NCBI GenBank assembly: GCA_028564925.1
Contig: CM053029.1
Coordinates: 582,679,239 to 582,743,238 of the forward strand
Origin: Lithobates sylvaticus
Taxonomy: Eukaryota > Chordata > Amphibia > Anura > Ranidae
Direction of reading: 5' to 3'
Length of the DNA: 64,000 nucleotides
The position numbers were made by a program, and so were the translations under genes. The notes under the pieces are model-generated. The model was not told the DNA's origin and searched no databases. It saw nothing but the letters and a program-made list of their open reading frames with translations. Positions 43,005-54,854 of the stretch are shown here, one piece after another; within the stretch, counting starts at the first letter, position 1, and every line of letters begins with the position of its first letter.

Positions 43005-43540
43005 AAGCTTTTTCAGGGCACCCTTTTATCAGGGCACCCTTTAAAAGCATGCAAAAATCCAAAGCAACCCAGTCTAAAATGTAAAAAAAACATATTTTAC
43101 ATCTTATCAGTGTAAAACCTGAGCCTGGGACAATGAACACAATCACCTTGATGAAATTAACTTCACATCATAAGCCTACTTCACATCAGATGTCCCCATC
43201 ATGTCCTGTTTTCTCATCCCTCCTTTACATTAGAGGTCCCCTATGCCCACGGTGTCCTCCATCACAGAATCAGAGGCCCTTCTTCAAACAGAGGTCCCCA
43301 TCATGTCCTCCTTTCTCATCCCTCCTATACATCAGAAGCCCTCCATCCCCACGGTGTCCCCCCATTACAGAGTCAGAGGCCCCTCTTCAAACAGAGGTCC
43401 CCATCATGTCCTCCTTTCTCATCCCTCCTATACATCAGAGGTCCCCTATCCCCACGGTGTCCTCCATCACAGAGTCAGAGGCCCCCTCTTCAAACATTTG
43501 CCCCCTTTCTGATTTTTTTTTTTGCATATTTGTCACACTA
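43005..43540. repeat. interspersed repeat with ~100-bp tandem units
   Basis: Starts cggtgtttctcaagcttttt (the 'tttctcaacc' family seen at 60870). Then three or four units of 'cagaggtccccatcatgtcc' plus 'cccacggtgtcctccatcac' at 43189-43500. Open frames here are array translation. Confidence 0.75.
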
Positions 43541-43541
43541 A

Positions 43542-43928
43542 TGCACCGTACACACGGTCGGAATTTCCGATGGAAAATGTCCTATCGGACCATATTGTCA
43601 GAAAATCCGACCGTGTGTGGGCGCCATCGGACTTTTTTCGTCGGAATTTCCGTCGGAAAAAATTTGAGATCCTGCTCTCAAATTTTCCGACAACAAAGTC
43701 CGATCGGACTTTTTCCAGACAAAGTGCCACGCATGCTCAGATCAAATTACAAGATCAAAGCTATTGGCTACTAGCCTCTACGTAGTTCCGTCGTACGCAA
43801 CGAACGTCACCATGTTCAGAATGATCGGATTTTCCGACAACTTTGTCCGACCGTGTGTATGCAACACCAGTGTCAGAAAAAATCTGACGGATTTTGTGGT
43901 CGGAATCTCCGACCGTGTGTATGGGGCA
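43542..43928. mobile_element. Harbinger-type MITE, family H1
   Basis: TAA at 43539-43541 and TTA at 43929-43931. Ends TGCACCGTACACACGGTCGG and CCGTGTGTATGGGGCA. Confidence 0.9.
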
Positions 43929-43931
43929 TTA

Positions 43932-44555
43932 GGGTTGAGTGAACCCGAACTGTAAAGTTTGGGTCCGTACCGGACTTTTCAGTGTTCGGGTCCAAACACT
44001 TACTGTATGTTCGGGTTCGGGTCCGGTGTTCGGCGATGTAATGGCGCATTTTTAAAAGATGCAGGGTAGCCAATCAACTTTCGTTTAACTGGTGTGCCCT
44101 TAGAAGCCATCACAGCCATGCCTACTAATGGCATGGCTGTGATTGGCCAGTGCAGCATGTGACCCAGCCTCTATATAAGCTAGAGGCACACAGCACAGCA
44201 CGTCACAGTGTAGGGTAGGGAAAGGTACCTGGCTGCTGTGAGGGAGAGAATTACATAGGAGTCCAGATTCATAAATCAATTCTAATAAGTCAGCGATCTA
44301 CATAGATTTACCTGGTTGGGTTGCAGTGCACAATCTTTTTACACTGCCATGAGCCCAGTGCCAGACAAAATATAACTTTTATCTGCAAGCTCAGTGCACC
44401 AGCACTGCATATGTTACTGTGAGATACACCCTGTACATACTAGATTGTGGCATGATGTGTGGCTTTTTGTGACATGTTAGCATGCTTCACTTTGTCAGAC
44501 AGCTTCTATTTATGTGATTTTCTTGATTCAACAGGTCTGGCAGTAATCAGGGCCT
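43932..44555. repeat. dispersed repeat with a TATA-like box
   Basis: gggttgagtgaacccgaact, then ggtccggtgttcggcgatg. A CTATATAAGC at 44171-44180 is followed by GC-balanced text, like a promoter-bearing repeat. No termini found, class unknown. Confidence 0.4.
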
Positions 44556-44559
44556 GGGT

Positions 44560-45801
44560 GTGGCAAGTGAAATTTAACTAATCACAGTTCATTCATGATT
44601 CAGCATGGGCGGGGGCAATTACTTTTTCACATAGGGCCAGGCAGGTTTTAACAGCTTTTTTTACTTAATAAATTAAATAATGATTTAACCACTTCAGCCC
44701 CAGAAGATTTGGCTGCTGAATGACCGGGACATTTTTTGCGATTCGGCACTGCGTCATTTTAACTGATAATTGCGCGGTCGTGTAACGCTGCACCCAAACA
44801 AAATTTATGTCCTTTTTTTCCCACAAATAGAGCTTTCTTTTGGTGGTATTTTATAATCTCTGCGCTTTTTATTCTTTGCGATTTAAACAAAAAAATAGCG
44901 ACAGTTTTAAAAAAAAAAAAAATATTTTGTACTTTTTGCTATAATAAATATTCCCATTTTTTTTTAAAAAAGCTAATTTTTTCTCAGTTTAGGCAGATAC
45001 GTATTCTTCTACATATTTTTGTTTAAAAAAAAAACGCAATATGCGTATATTGATTGGTTTGCGCAAAAGTTATAGCGTCTACAAAATCGGGGATAGATTT
45101 ATAGCATTTTTATTATTATTTTTTTTTTTTTTACTAGTAATGGTGGCGATCAGCAATTTTTATCAGGACTGCTCTTGACACATTTGACACATTTTTGGGA
45201 ACCATTGTCATTTGTACAGCGATCAGTGCTATAAAAATGCACTGATTACTGTAAAAATGTCACTGGCAGGGAAGGTGTTGACACTAGGGGGAGATCAACT
45301 GGTTAAATGTGTTCCCTGTGTGTGTTTCTAACTGTAGGGGGAGGGGACTGACTAGAGGAAATGACGGATCGTGGTTCCTAGCTATTAGGAACACACGATC
45401 TGTCACTCCTCACAGAACAGAGTATGGATTTGTGTGTTTACACACACACGTCCCTGTTCTGCCTCTCGTGCCCGCTATCGCTCATGGCCGGCTGTCATCG
45501 CGACCGTCGGCCACGTGCATCGTCACCCTGCAATGCAGCGGCGCACACGCCTGCTATCCTGCTTAAAGGAGCCGACGTATAGCTACGACGACTCGCTGGA
45601 CCGTGCTGACCTGCCGCCGTATAATGAATGTATCATTATACGGCGGCTGGTCGGCAAGCGATTAAAAACTGCATCTTGGATTTACTCGGGTTATCTGTGT
45701 GTAATATTAAAATTTGTTTGATGATCTGAATCATTTAAGTGTGAGAAATATGCAAAAAAAAAAATCAGGAAGGGGCAAATACTTTTTCACACAACTGTAC
45801 C
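44560..45801. mobile_element. Tc1-like 3' end, split by a TTAA element
   Basis: Left piece 44560-44688 has gcaattactttttcacatag. Right piece 45662-45801 has ctgcatcttggatttactcg and ends caaatactttttcacacaac, tgta. These are the two parts of a known Tc1-like 3' terminal region. Transposase not present. Confidence 0.75.
44689..45661 (+). mobile_element. TTAA-family element, complete (973 bp)
   Basis: TTAA at 44685-44688 and 45662-45665. CCACTTCAGCCCC at the left, GGTCGGCAAGCGA at the right. The Tc1 end reads through as aatga-TTTAA-aaactgc once it is removed, proving the TTAA duplication. Confidence 0.93.
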
Positions 45802-46300
45802 TGCCAGCTCTATTCTAATATAATGCCATGCCCTCTACCGCTCTAATTAAAGCTGATACTTCTGTCTGAACTTTGCATACACTGTGTGTTCTTTTTTCTT
45901 TCTTTTTTAATTGCCTCTGCATCCAATTGCTACCTGAATAAATCACAATGCATCTGGATGAAGGAGACTCTGGGGGGACATGCTGTATAGTTTGTCCCGA
46001 GGATACAAATTTACTGAGCCCTATACTTACTGTACAATTACAGCTCTACAGTACGTGGTCCCCCGCATTGCTTGTACGCTACCTTTTCCTTTTTCAAGGT
46101 GGCATGGCGCTTTCCTTATTGTATCCTGAGAACCATCTAGTTCTGGGTCTGGTATGACTCACCCATTTCCTGGTGCTGGTTTAACCTAAAAATGACAAAA
46201 AAAAGAAAAACAGAAATTAAGTGAGATTGGGGTTGCCAAAAATGAGCGTTTTACAAGCATTTGGGTTCTTTGTTGGACTCAATCTTGCGTTCTGCTTGTT
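45802..46300. other. low-copy sequence
   Basis: Nothing recognised apart from an A-rich tract at 46195. Confidence 0.35.
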
Positions 46301-46308
46301 GACTAGAG

Positions 46309-46976
46309 CACAGGGTCTCCAAACTTTTTTTAAAAAGTGCCAGTTTCCTCTCCTTCAGACTTTAGGAGGGCCGGACTGTGGCCAGTGGGAATAGTAAATA
46401 GTGCCCCCTCTTTGGTATTAGGGGGAGGAATAGTGCCCCATTGTTGGTGCCAGTGACAGGAATGATGCCCCATTTTTAGGGTTAGAGGGCAGAATAGTGT
46501 AATGCCGTGTACACACGACCGGACATTCCGGCAGACTAGGTCCGACGGTCTTTCCGACTGGCTTTCGGCAGACTTCTGACGGACTTTCCGAACGAACGGA
46601 CTTGGCCACACAGAGTCACACCAAAGTCCAACGGATTCGACCGTGATGACGTACGACCGGACTAGAATAAGGAAGTTCATAGCCAGTAGCCAAAGCTGCC
46701 CTTCGTTGTTTGTCTGTCGGACTAGCATACACACGAATAGATTTTTCGACCGGACTCGAGTCCGTCTGAAAGATTTGAAACATGTTCTAAATCTAAAGTC
46801 CGTCTGATTTTTCGACAGCAATGGTCTGATGAAGCCCACACACGGTCGAATTGTCCGACGGATTTGCTGTCAAAAAGTCCGGTCGTGTGTACAAGGCATA
46901 AGTGGGATGGATAGTGCCCCAAGGGCCAGATAAAGGCAAGCAAAGGGCCCCAGGGGGCGCAGTTTGGAGACCCCTG
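46309..46976. mobile_element. hAT-like element
   Basis: CAGGGTCTCCAAACTT near the left end and AGTTTGGAGACCCCTG at the right. Flanks gactagag (46301-46308) and gactacag (46977-46984) match at 7 of 8. Interior has repeats of 'atagtgcccc'-type text and a nested MITE. Confidence 0.8.
46503..46898. mobile_element. Harbinger-type MITE, family H1
   Basis: TAA at 46500-46502 and 46899-46901. Ends TGCCGTGTACACACGACCGG and CCGGTCGTGTGTACAAGGCA. Confidence 0.92.
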
Positions 46977-47079
46977 GACTACAGGAAAGCTAGTGCTAGA
47001 GACTGGTCATTTTAAAGCTGAACTCCAAGAATTATTTGGCTAACCAAACACAAATGCACGCCGCTCCAGGTAATCACTC

Positions 47080-47350
47080 TTCAACTATAGCGTTCACTGC
47101 TTCACTACGCTGTGAAGTTGGAGCCTGGCTCATCCGCCACATATCAGAAGAAAGGAAAACTACGGGTGGCTGCACTCTTCAGAGGCTTTATTAGCAAATG
47201 AGAGGTAAAAACATCACAGCACAGCGCAGGACAGCAAGATGTTAACACATATCACGCTATACAAGCCCTTAGTCTTAATGACTAAGCACTTGTGTAGGGC
47301 GAAACCCGTTAACAACTTGCTGTTTTTACCTGTCGTTTGCTGAAAAAGCC
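47080..47350. repeat. fold-back repeat, GAAACCCGTT core
   Basis: Left text agaggtaaaaacatcacagc and right text gctgtttttacctgtcg are inverted. The hinge has GGGCGAAACCCGTTAAC at 47317-47333. Same style as the other fold-back repeats, but the CUGANGA box is not recognisable. Confidence 0.5.
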
Positions 47351-47891
47351 AGTGAAGCGTGCATTCATCTGGAGTTTTTCTTTCTCCAGAAATAATTTGT
47401 ATTGCTTCCTTACGTTGGTCCAGCTTGGCACTGCATTACTTATACCTGAAGCTAGGGGCACACACCCTTCTAGTAATGGCAGGGAGAGTTGTCTTCCTTG
47501 TTTTTTCAGTTTTTTTTTTTCATCTGGTAATCCTGTGAGTAACACCCTTCCTGTCCTAGAGTGCCTACGCTCACCCACTCCACTGTATCTATGGAGGGAG
47601 ATATGGTTGCCACCCACGCTAGGAAGATAAACATTTTGGCAAAATCAACAGTCAATCTGTACTTGCTGAAAATGTTCATAGCCTGAACAATTAAAAGTAA
47701 TTCAGCCACCAAATCAAAGGAATTGTTAACTGGAATATATTAGATTTTTGCGCTTAGGTTTTAGATATACTTTAATTGTACCCTTTAAGCAGTACCCAAC
47801 CTTTTTTCTTGAATTCCTCTTGAAAATGGTGCACTTTATGTGCTTAGATTGTGTTTACAGTCTTGTATCTATATCTAAAGTATGAGATTAT
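47351..47891. other. low-copy sequence
   Basis: No element end, exon or RNA gene that I can support. One plus-strand frame of 97 codons has no family-like features. Confidence 0.3.
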
Positions 47892-48681
47892 CAGTGGCTC
47901 TCAAACATTGCGTTTTCCTCTGCTGGGCCATGGTCTGCCTCCTTCCAGGACTCCAGCAAGCTGCAGATTCCCTAATTTCCCACAGTACCTCCCAGCTCCC
48001 ATAGTGCCCCCCAACCTCCCATACTGGCCTGTAGTACCTCTTAACCTCCCACAGTGCTCATAGACCCCCTAAGATCCCACAGCTCTAATGCCCCGTACAC
48101 ACGGTCGGAAATTCAGACAGAAAAAGTCTGATCGGATTATGTTGTCGGAAAATCTGATCGTGTGTGGGTTCTAGCGGACTTTTTCCGATGGAAAAAGTTT
48201 GACAGCAGGACCTAAAATTTTCCGACAACAAAATCTGATCGGACTTTTTCCGATTGTGTGTATAGAATTCCGACACACAAAGTGCCACGCATACTCAGAA
48301 TAAATTTGGGGACAAAAGCTATTGGCTACTGGCCTCTTCGTAGTCCCGTCGTACGTTTTGTACGTCACGGCATTCTGAACGATCGGATTTTCCGACAACT
48401 TTGTATGACCGTGTGTATGTAAGACAAGTTTCAGCCAAAATCCGCCGGAAAAAATCCGACGGATTTTGACGTCGGAATGTCAGACCGCGTGTATGGGGCA
48501 TTACAGTACCCCCAACCTCCACAGTTCCATCCAGTGCCCTGCTGTGCTCTCTATAGCTTACTGCAGAACCTCATGCACCACCATTGTGCCGCCAACCTCC
48601 AACAGTGTCCCCCAGACCCTTTTTTTTACTATTGGGTCATTGAAGGTTTTAGAAAAATTTTAATAAGTTTGAAAACCACTG
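47892..48681. mobile_element. hAT-like element with C-rich minisatellite
   Basis: CAGTGGCTCTCAAACATT and the complementary gtttgaaaaccactg ends. Interior units of 'cccccaacctcccacagtgc' type. No clear 8-bp duplication. Split by a Harbinger MITE. Confidence 0.6.
48089..48499. mobile_element. Harbinger-type MITE, family H1
   Basis: TAA at 48086-48088, TTA at 48500-48502. Ends TGCCCCGTACACACGGTCGG and CCGCGTGTATGGGGCA. Confidence 0.92.
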
Positions 48682-48734
48682 ATCTCAAGCACTACTGCCT
48701 CTTACTGCCAGTCTCACGTGTTTTGGGCCTGACG

Positions 48735-49560
48735 TTTGGCATAGCTCCCAACTGTCCCTGATTTCGAGGGACTCTCTATGATTTGGAGCAATGTCCCTCT
48801 TTCCTCCTCATTTGTCCCTCATTTTGGTCTGATCTCTATAGTTGTACATAAAATGCACTTTTTATCTTTCAAAAAGTGTTTCCCAGTGCTAAACCTTTCA
48901 TTCAAATTCTAAATTGCTGCATTTGTAGAGCCAATATAATGGAATAGTAGCACTTGTGGTGCCCATCATATGCAGCCACTGTGTCCATCATATGCAGCCA
49001 CTGTGCCCACCAAATACAGCCACTGTGCCCATCATATACAGCCACTGTGCCCAGCATATGTAGACACTGTGTCCACCAAATACAGTCACTGTGCCCATCA
49101 TGTGCATCCACTTTGCCCACCAAATACAGCCACTGTGCCCACCAAATACAGCCACTGTGCCCATCATATGCAGTCACTGTGCCCATGACCCCCCCACTCG
49201 CGGTGCTCGCAACTCTACCAGCACCCCCAAATTCCCCCCCCCGCTAGCGCGTGGCTCTGGCCGACCTCCGCCACTTACTGGGGTGCCAGGCCAAAGCTCC
49301 TCTCCAAGACAGTGCACTAGAGTGGCTGTATTTGGTAGGCACAGTGGCTGCAATTGGTGGCACAGTGGCTGCATATGATGGGCACAGTGGCTGCAATTGA
49401 TGGCACAGTGGCTGCATATGATGGGCACAGTGGCTGCAATTGATGGCACAGTGGCTGCACATGATGGGCACAGTGGCTGCATATGATTGGCAGAGTGGCT
49501 GCATTTGATTTTTCAGTTTGTTTGCGCCCTCCCGAAAATGTTGAGCACCAGCCGCCACTG
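48735..49560. repeat. interspersed repeat with inverted minisatellites
   Basis: 48735-48955 is a common frog repeat (catagctcccaactgtccct). 48960-49190 holds 24-bp units around gcccatcatatgcagccact. 49330-49510 holds the inverse (cagtggctgcatatgatggg). The right end caccagccgccactg resembles a hAT terminus. Confidence 0.7.
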
Positions 49561-50265
49561 CGTACGAGTCTTGCCTGTTCACAGTCAGACTAAAGCACCA
49601 TATGTAGAAAGATAACCACAAGCTAAATGTTTTCATGCTGTTGCCATGTATCCAATAAAGAAGATCCTTAGCAGGTTCATTGAGTGGGGTTATCCTTCAG
49701 CATACGGAGATCCATATTTTTATGACTGCATTTCTTATCTGGATTTGCAGATTCTACTTCTAGTAGCTGTCTGTATAGCAGGCACTGTAGTCACTCTCCA
49801 TAGTATATTTTAGCACCAGTCTGTGTAGAGCCTACATTATTCATGAAGAGCAGTAAAGGACAATCACTATTTAATAAAACTAGGGAGAAGCACAGCCTTC
49901 AGAGGTAATAAGCAAATATGACTTTCCAGGTATTATACAGGATTACAAACTACATATAGAAGCAAGGATTTAAAGGCCGTGTGCACACTATAAGCTGAAC
50001 TAGAGGTTTGATATTTATTGAAAAATAAGAGATTAAAGCCTTTGGGTTAAAATAGCAAGTGGACAGCAGCTGGCATATATTGTGGGCAACAATTTACAAG
50101 TATATCTACACGCAGCGCATTGAGCAATACAGCTAACTTGTGCTTTTGGACAGAACCAATTTCGGAACTAAACCCAAGGTTATCTTTGATGCTGAGTGTC
50201 TTCCTCTCTGCACGCTGACTACAAGGGGTCGCTTGCTTGGCACTGCTACCATTTACAGAATGCCT
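49561..50265. other. low-copy sequence, no gene seen
   Basis: No repeat family or exon recognised. Confidence 0.35.
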
Positions 50266-50575
50266 TGCGTGTTTCGTTCTTTTCGGATTTCCGTTCTTTC
50301 TGAAAATTTGTTTTCGTATGCATTCGTCAAAAGAGTCTTTCGTTCGTTAGGACTTGCCAAATTTTGTCCGAAAACAAATTTGGAACGAATCGAATTGCAC
50401 ATGTCTACTAGTTATGATGGGAACTCAGCCTGCTCTCCTCCAATGATCAGACTTGTCCTGACACGCCCCCTCTGCACAGCCTTTCACTGGGAAGATCCGT
50501 GTCCTGCTGTTTCTCCTCTCCCAAGTTCTTATGCAGCTGAGAACAGAGGGAATGTGATCACTTATAAAAAAGGGG
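50266..50575. repeat. two adjacent repeat fragments
   Basis: 50266-50410 carries the cgaattgcacatgtcta phrase shared with 33690-33710. 50412-50575 is a copy of 16020-16210. Confidence 0.6.
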
Positions 50576-50616
50576 GAAAAAAGGTATTTATAATTTTTTT
50601 TTGTTTTGGTTTTTTA

Positions 50617-50810
50617 CAGTGCCTTGCAAAAGTATTCGGCCCCCTTGAACTTTTCAACCTTTTGCCACATTTCAGGCTTCAAACATAAAGATATAAAATT
50701 TTAATTTTTTGTGAAGAATCACCAACAAGTGAGACACAATTGTGAAGTGGAACGAAATCTATTGGATATTTTAAACTTTTTTAGCAAATAAAAAACTGAA
50801 AAGTGGTGCG
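50617..50810. repeat. left long terminal inverted repeat of the Tc1-like element
   Basis: Complementary to 52050-52247 with few mismatches, e.g. cacaattgtgaagtggaacg against its mate at about 52110. Confidence 0.9.
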
Positions 50811-51007
50811 TGCAAAATTATTCGGCCCCTTTACTTTCAGTGCAGCAAACTCACTCCAGAAGTTCAGCGAGGATCTCTGAATGATCCAATGTTGTCCTAA
50901 ATGACTGATGGTGATAAATAGAATCCACCTGTGTGTAATCAAGTCTCTGTATAAATGCACCTGCTCTGTGATAGTCTCAGGGTTCTGTTGAAAGCGCAGA
51001 GAGCATC

Positions 51008-52028
51008 ATGAAGACCAAGGAACACACCATGCAGGTCCGTAATACTGTTGTGGAGAAGTTTAAAGCCGGATTTGGATACAAAAAGATTTCCCAAGCTTTA
51101 AACATCCCAAGGAGCACTGTGCAAGCGATCATTTTGAAATGGAAGGAGTATCAGACCACTGCAAATTTACCAAGACCTGGCTGTCCCTCTAAACTTTCAG
51201 CTCAGACAAGGAGAAGACTGATCAGAGATGCAGCCAAGAGGCCCATGATCACTCTGGATGAACTGCAGAGAACTACAGCTGAGGTGGGAGAGTCTGTCTA
51301 CAGGACAACAATCAGTCGTACACTGCACAAATCTGGCCTTTATGGAAGAGTGGCAAGAAGAAAGCCATTTCTCAAAGATATCCATAAAAAGTCTTGTCTA
51401 AAGTTTGCCACAAGCCACCTGGGAGACACACCAAACATGTGGAAGAAGGTGCTCTGGTCTGAGGAAATCAAAATCAAACTTTTTTCCCACAATGCAAAAT
51501 GATATGTTTGGCCTAAAAGCAACATAGCTCATCACCCTCAACACACCATCCCCACCGTCAAACATGGTGGTGGCAGCATCATGGTTTGGGCCTGCTTTTC
51601 TTCAGCAGGGACAGGGAAGATGGGTAAAATTGAGGGGAAGATGGATGCAGCCAAATACAGGACCATTCTGGATGAAAACCTGTTGGAGTCTGCAAAAGAC
51701 CTGAAAGTGGGACAGAGATTTATCTTCCAACAAGACAATGATCCCAAACATACAGCAAAATCTACAAAGGAATGGTTCACAAATAAACGTATACAGGTGT
51801 TAGAATGGCCAAGTCAAAGTCCAGACCTGAATCCAAATCGGGAATCTGTGGAAAGAGCTGAAAACTGCTGTTCACAAACGCTCTCCATCCAACCTCACTG
51901 AGCTCGAGCTGTTTTGCAAGTAAGAATGGGCAAGAATTTCAGTCTCTCGATGTGCAAAACTGATAGAGACATACCCCAAGCGACTTGCAGCTGTAATCGC
52001 AGCAAAAGGTGGCTCTACAAAGTATTAA
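51008..52028 (+). pseudogene. Tc1-family DDE transposase, broken
   Basis: Starts ATG at 51008 (M-K-T-K-E-H-T). The first ~110 residues form the paired-like helix-turn-helix DNA-binding region (KFKAGFGYKKISQALNIP, a GCPSKLS linker where GRPSKLS is usual). The catalytic domain follows: WSEEIKIKLF where the first catalytic residue is normally Asp (here Glu), then [26 protein letters not shown] (second Asp) and SPDLNP (third region). An in-frame TGA at 51500-51502 and a one-base frameshift near 51835 break the gene. The C-terminal AAVIAAKGGSTKY-like tail survives in another frame to TAA at 52026-52028. Expected full length about 340 residues. Recently active by appearance. Confidence 0.93.
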
Positions 52029-52049
52029 CGCAAGGGGGCCGAATAATTT

Positions 52050-52247
52050 TGCAAGCCCCACTTTTCATTTTTTTATTAGTTAAAAAAGTTTCAAAAATCC
52101 AATAGATTTCGTTCCACTTCACAATTGTGTCCCACTTGTTGGTGATTCTTCACAAAAAATTAAAATTTTATATCTTTATGTTTGAAGCCTGAAATGTGGC
52201 AAAAGGTTGAAAAGTTCAAGGGGGCCGAATACTTTCACAAGGCACTG
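52050..52247. repeat. right long terminal inverted repeat of the Tc1-like element
   Basis: Mate of 50617-50810, ending tttcacaaggcactg. Confidence 0.9.
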
Positions 52248-52339
52248 TATATCTATACACAAACCTGAAAAGGTTGTTTTACAAGGTGATCGTTCACAAA
52301 CACTGTAAATAACAAATATTGAATTTAACTATAATTTTT

Positions 52340-52470
52340 TTTATTTTTTATGCAAAATATTTATTGATACAAAAGTGAACAGAGTGACAGTGTATACAGC
52401 GAATATAATTTTTAATTAAATTGTTTTTTAATACAGCTAGGTGAATGTTGTCATCGAACTACCTGTCAGC
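52340..52470 (-). mobile_element. LINE 3' end fragment (L1-like)
   Basis: tgcaaaatatttattgatac after T-rich sequence, the minus view of an '...aataaatattttgca' tail. Similar to 23530. Coding part absent. Confidence 0.4.
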
Positions 52471-53185
52471 GTTATCCATATAGACCGCTGATGTTGTAAT
52501 CACATACTGGGTTACAATAATTTACACAGATTGGAGGGGGTTTCGCAAGGTCACTGTATACAAACTAAAGGTAACATTAATCTTGTCCGCACCTGAACTG
52601 CCTGGACTTAAAACATCTGTCCACGTTCAGATCTTAACCCGTTGCATTTACTGGGCAATCACATCTCACTTCAAAAGAGAGATAAACCTGATAGTAATGG
52701 CATTAAACTGTAATATCCATGCATTGAATTGTGACCTCAAAGCTCTTATTCTGTCCATACTGAGGCTAGGCCTTTTATCATAAAGGGTTAAAGACGCCTG
52801 GATAAAAAGATCCTTTAAGCCCCTCCCTCATTATCATCTCGGTCAGAATATTATCTGTTGTGATAAGAAATGATATATTGATGTATAAGCAGTGTCACCC
52901 AACCACAGACACATAATCCATCATTACACCCCCGTCACTTTACTCTGTAGCCACAGTCCTCTGGAATACGTTCCTATGTAATCAGCCTGGAATGGAAGGC
53001 TTTTTATCCTAAATTATTACAGTGATAATTGTAGCAAACACCAGTTTTTCAACCGTGTTTCAAATTTTTGTTGTGTTTGCTTTGCTTTTATGTTTTAGCA
53101 TGATTTGGTATGTTAGCAACATATTATGGTGATATTGTTTGGGATTGTGTTTTCAAAATAATTAAATAATTTAAAATATTTTTTC
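52471..53185. other. low-copy sequence
   Basis: Some text may be the rest of the LINE 3' UTR. No gene recognised. Confidence 0.3.
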
Positions 53186-54440
53186 CCCCAATATAATAGA
53201 ATACTGTACCCCCCCCCCTTACTCAATACAGGGGTTTCCTTTCCTCCATACCACTGGCCATATTGCCACTCCCCCCCCCCCCCCATAGCTACAAGCCCCC
53301 AATACCACCCCCATCCTTCTCTAAGGGGCTCTTTCCATATCTGCTCCATCCCAGCATTGGCCCCTCAAAATACTTCCCCCCAATACCACCTAATACTTAC
53401 ACCCAACCCCCAAAGCATGGGGTATATAGGACCCCACACACACACACTTCTAGCCATCACTACTGCCCCTCCAAAAACACTGACCCCAAGAACCTCCCCT
53501 ATACTGGCTTCCCTTGCCTTTAGGAGTCCCCCTTCATCGCATACTGCCCCATCCAATATAGGAAATTCCCCACTAAATGTCTCTTTCAATATCTTCCCAA
53601 CAATTGTCCCTCCCACTATTTCCACCATTACCACCTAATACTGACATCCCATCCCCAAAGCATATGGCATTCTTCCATATAGGACCCCCTACCTCCCTGC
53701 CACCAATATTGCCCCTCCAATAACACTGACCCCAAGAACCCCCCCCCCCCATACTGACCTCCCCTGTCTCTAGGAGTTCCCCTTCATCACATACTGCCCC
53801 ATCCAATATAGGAAATTCTACACTAAGGGCCTCTTTCCATATCTGCCCCTTCCCAACAATGGTCCCTCCAACAATTTCCACCATCACCACCAAATACTGA
53901 CATCCCATCCCCAAAGCATATGGCCTTCATCCATATAGGACCCCCACCACCACCTTTCTGCTACCACTACTGCCCCTCCCATAACAAAATGACTCCAAGA
54001 ACCCTCCCCCCCATACTGGCCTCCCTTGCCTCTAGGAGTTCCCCTTCATCACATATATATAGGACCCCCCCCCCTCACACACCCACACTTCCAGCCATCA
54101 CTACTGCCCCTCCAATAACACTGCCCCCCAAGAACCTCCCCTATACTGGCTTCCCTTGCCTCTAGGAGTTCCCCTTCATCACATACTGCCCCATCCAACA
54201 ATAGCCTCTCCAACATCTTCCCCCAATACCGCCTAATACTAACACTCCACCCCAAACCTGGGGCATCTCATTATATATGACCCCTCTCCACCAACACCTT
54301 CCTGCCACTACTATTGTGCCCCCCCCAATAACACTGACCTCATCGCTCCCCAATCCCCCCCTACTGGCCTCCCCCACCTCTAGGAGTTCCCCTTCCCCCA
54401 CCACAATGCCTGACAGAGTGGGGGCCCCCTCTATATTGAC
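53186..54440. repeat. C-rich tandem repeat, unit about 220-260 bp
   Basis: The marker 'taggagt' plus 'ccccttcatcacatactgcc' recurs near 53521, 53771, 54032, 54164 and 54383. Marker spacing is roughly 250, 260, 130 and 220, so one unit is shortened. Long open frames on both strands (to 113 codons) are composition artefacts. Confidence 0.8.
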
Positions 54441-54854
54441 CTCTCCTTTCAATGGGGAGAATTGTTTATCAATGTTGCAAGGCTGGCCGTACACCAGTAA
54501 AATTTACTTGAAAAATTAAAATTTTCGGAATGCTCATTTGGTTTTGTAATGGTTAGTAGGGGGGCCCTTCATGGTTTCTTGCACCAGGGCCCTGAAGGTT
54601 CTTGTTTACAAGGATGCAATATGTCGCCTCCCCACCATCTGTTTGAATCCTGAAAAGCCCATGCCACTGGGCTGCAACCGCAATGGCACCATGGCCCCAT
54701 TCACTTGAACGGGTCATATTTGGCAGCAGGGGATTTAAGTTTTGCCACAGCCATGAAGCAAAGCATCGTGGATGCAGCATGTGCATGTGAGCAGCTGGAT
54801 TTTCTTCCTTAGGAGGGCAATCGCATGACAATAAAATTGAATTATGTATGGGCA
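54441..54854. other. low-copy sequence
   Basis: Nothing firm. Confidence 0.3.

Larger units (their letters stand above)
50617..52247 (+). mobile_element. Tc1-like transposon, nearly whole (1631 bp)
   Basis: TA at 50615-50616 and 52248-52249. Termini CAGTGCCTTGCAAAAGTATT and its complement at 52228-52247. The inverted repeats are about 200 bp long (to about 50800 and from about 52045), the long-repeat layout known in IR/DR-type Tc1 elements. One transposase gene lies between, broken. This is the most complete autonomous-type element in the window. Confidence 0.95.

Noticed and set aside
43133-43774. 213-codon plus frame
   Set aside because: Runs from a ~100-bp tandem repeat into a Harbinger MITE, so it is a composite of repeats.
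47317-47333. GGGCGAAACCCGTTAAC hinge as a ribozyme copy
   Set aside because: The GAAAC part fits but the CUGANGA box is missing, so it was kept only as a fold-back repeat.
49244-49636. 130-codon minus frame with H-M-Q-P-L-C repeats
   Set aside because: Minisatellite translation.
53113-54519. Pro/Ser- and Gly-rich frames on both strands
   Set aside because: Composition of a C-rich tandem repeat; open in opposite strands with no conserved domain.
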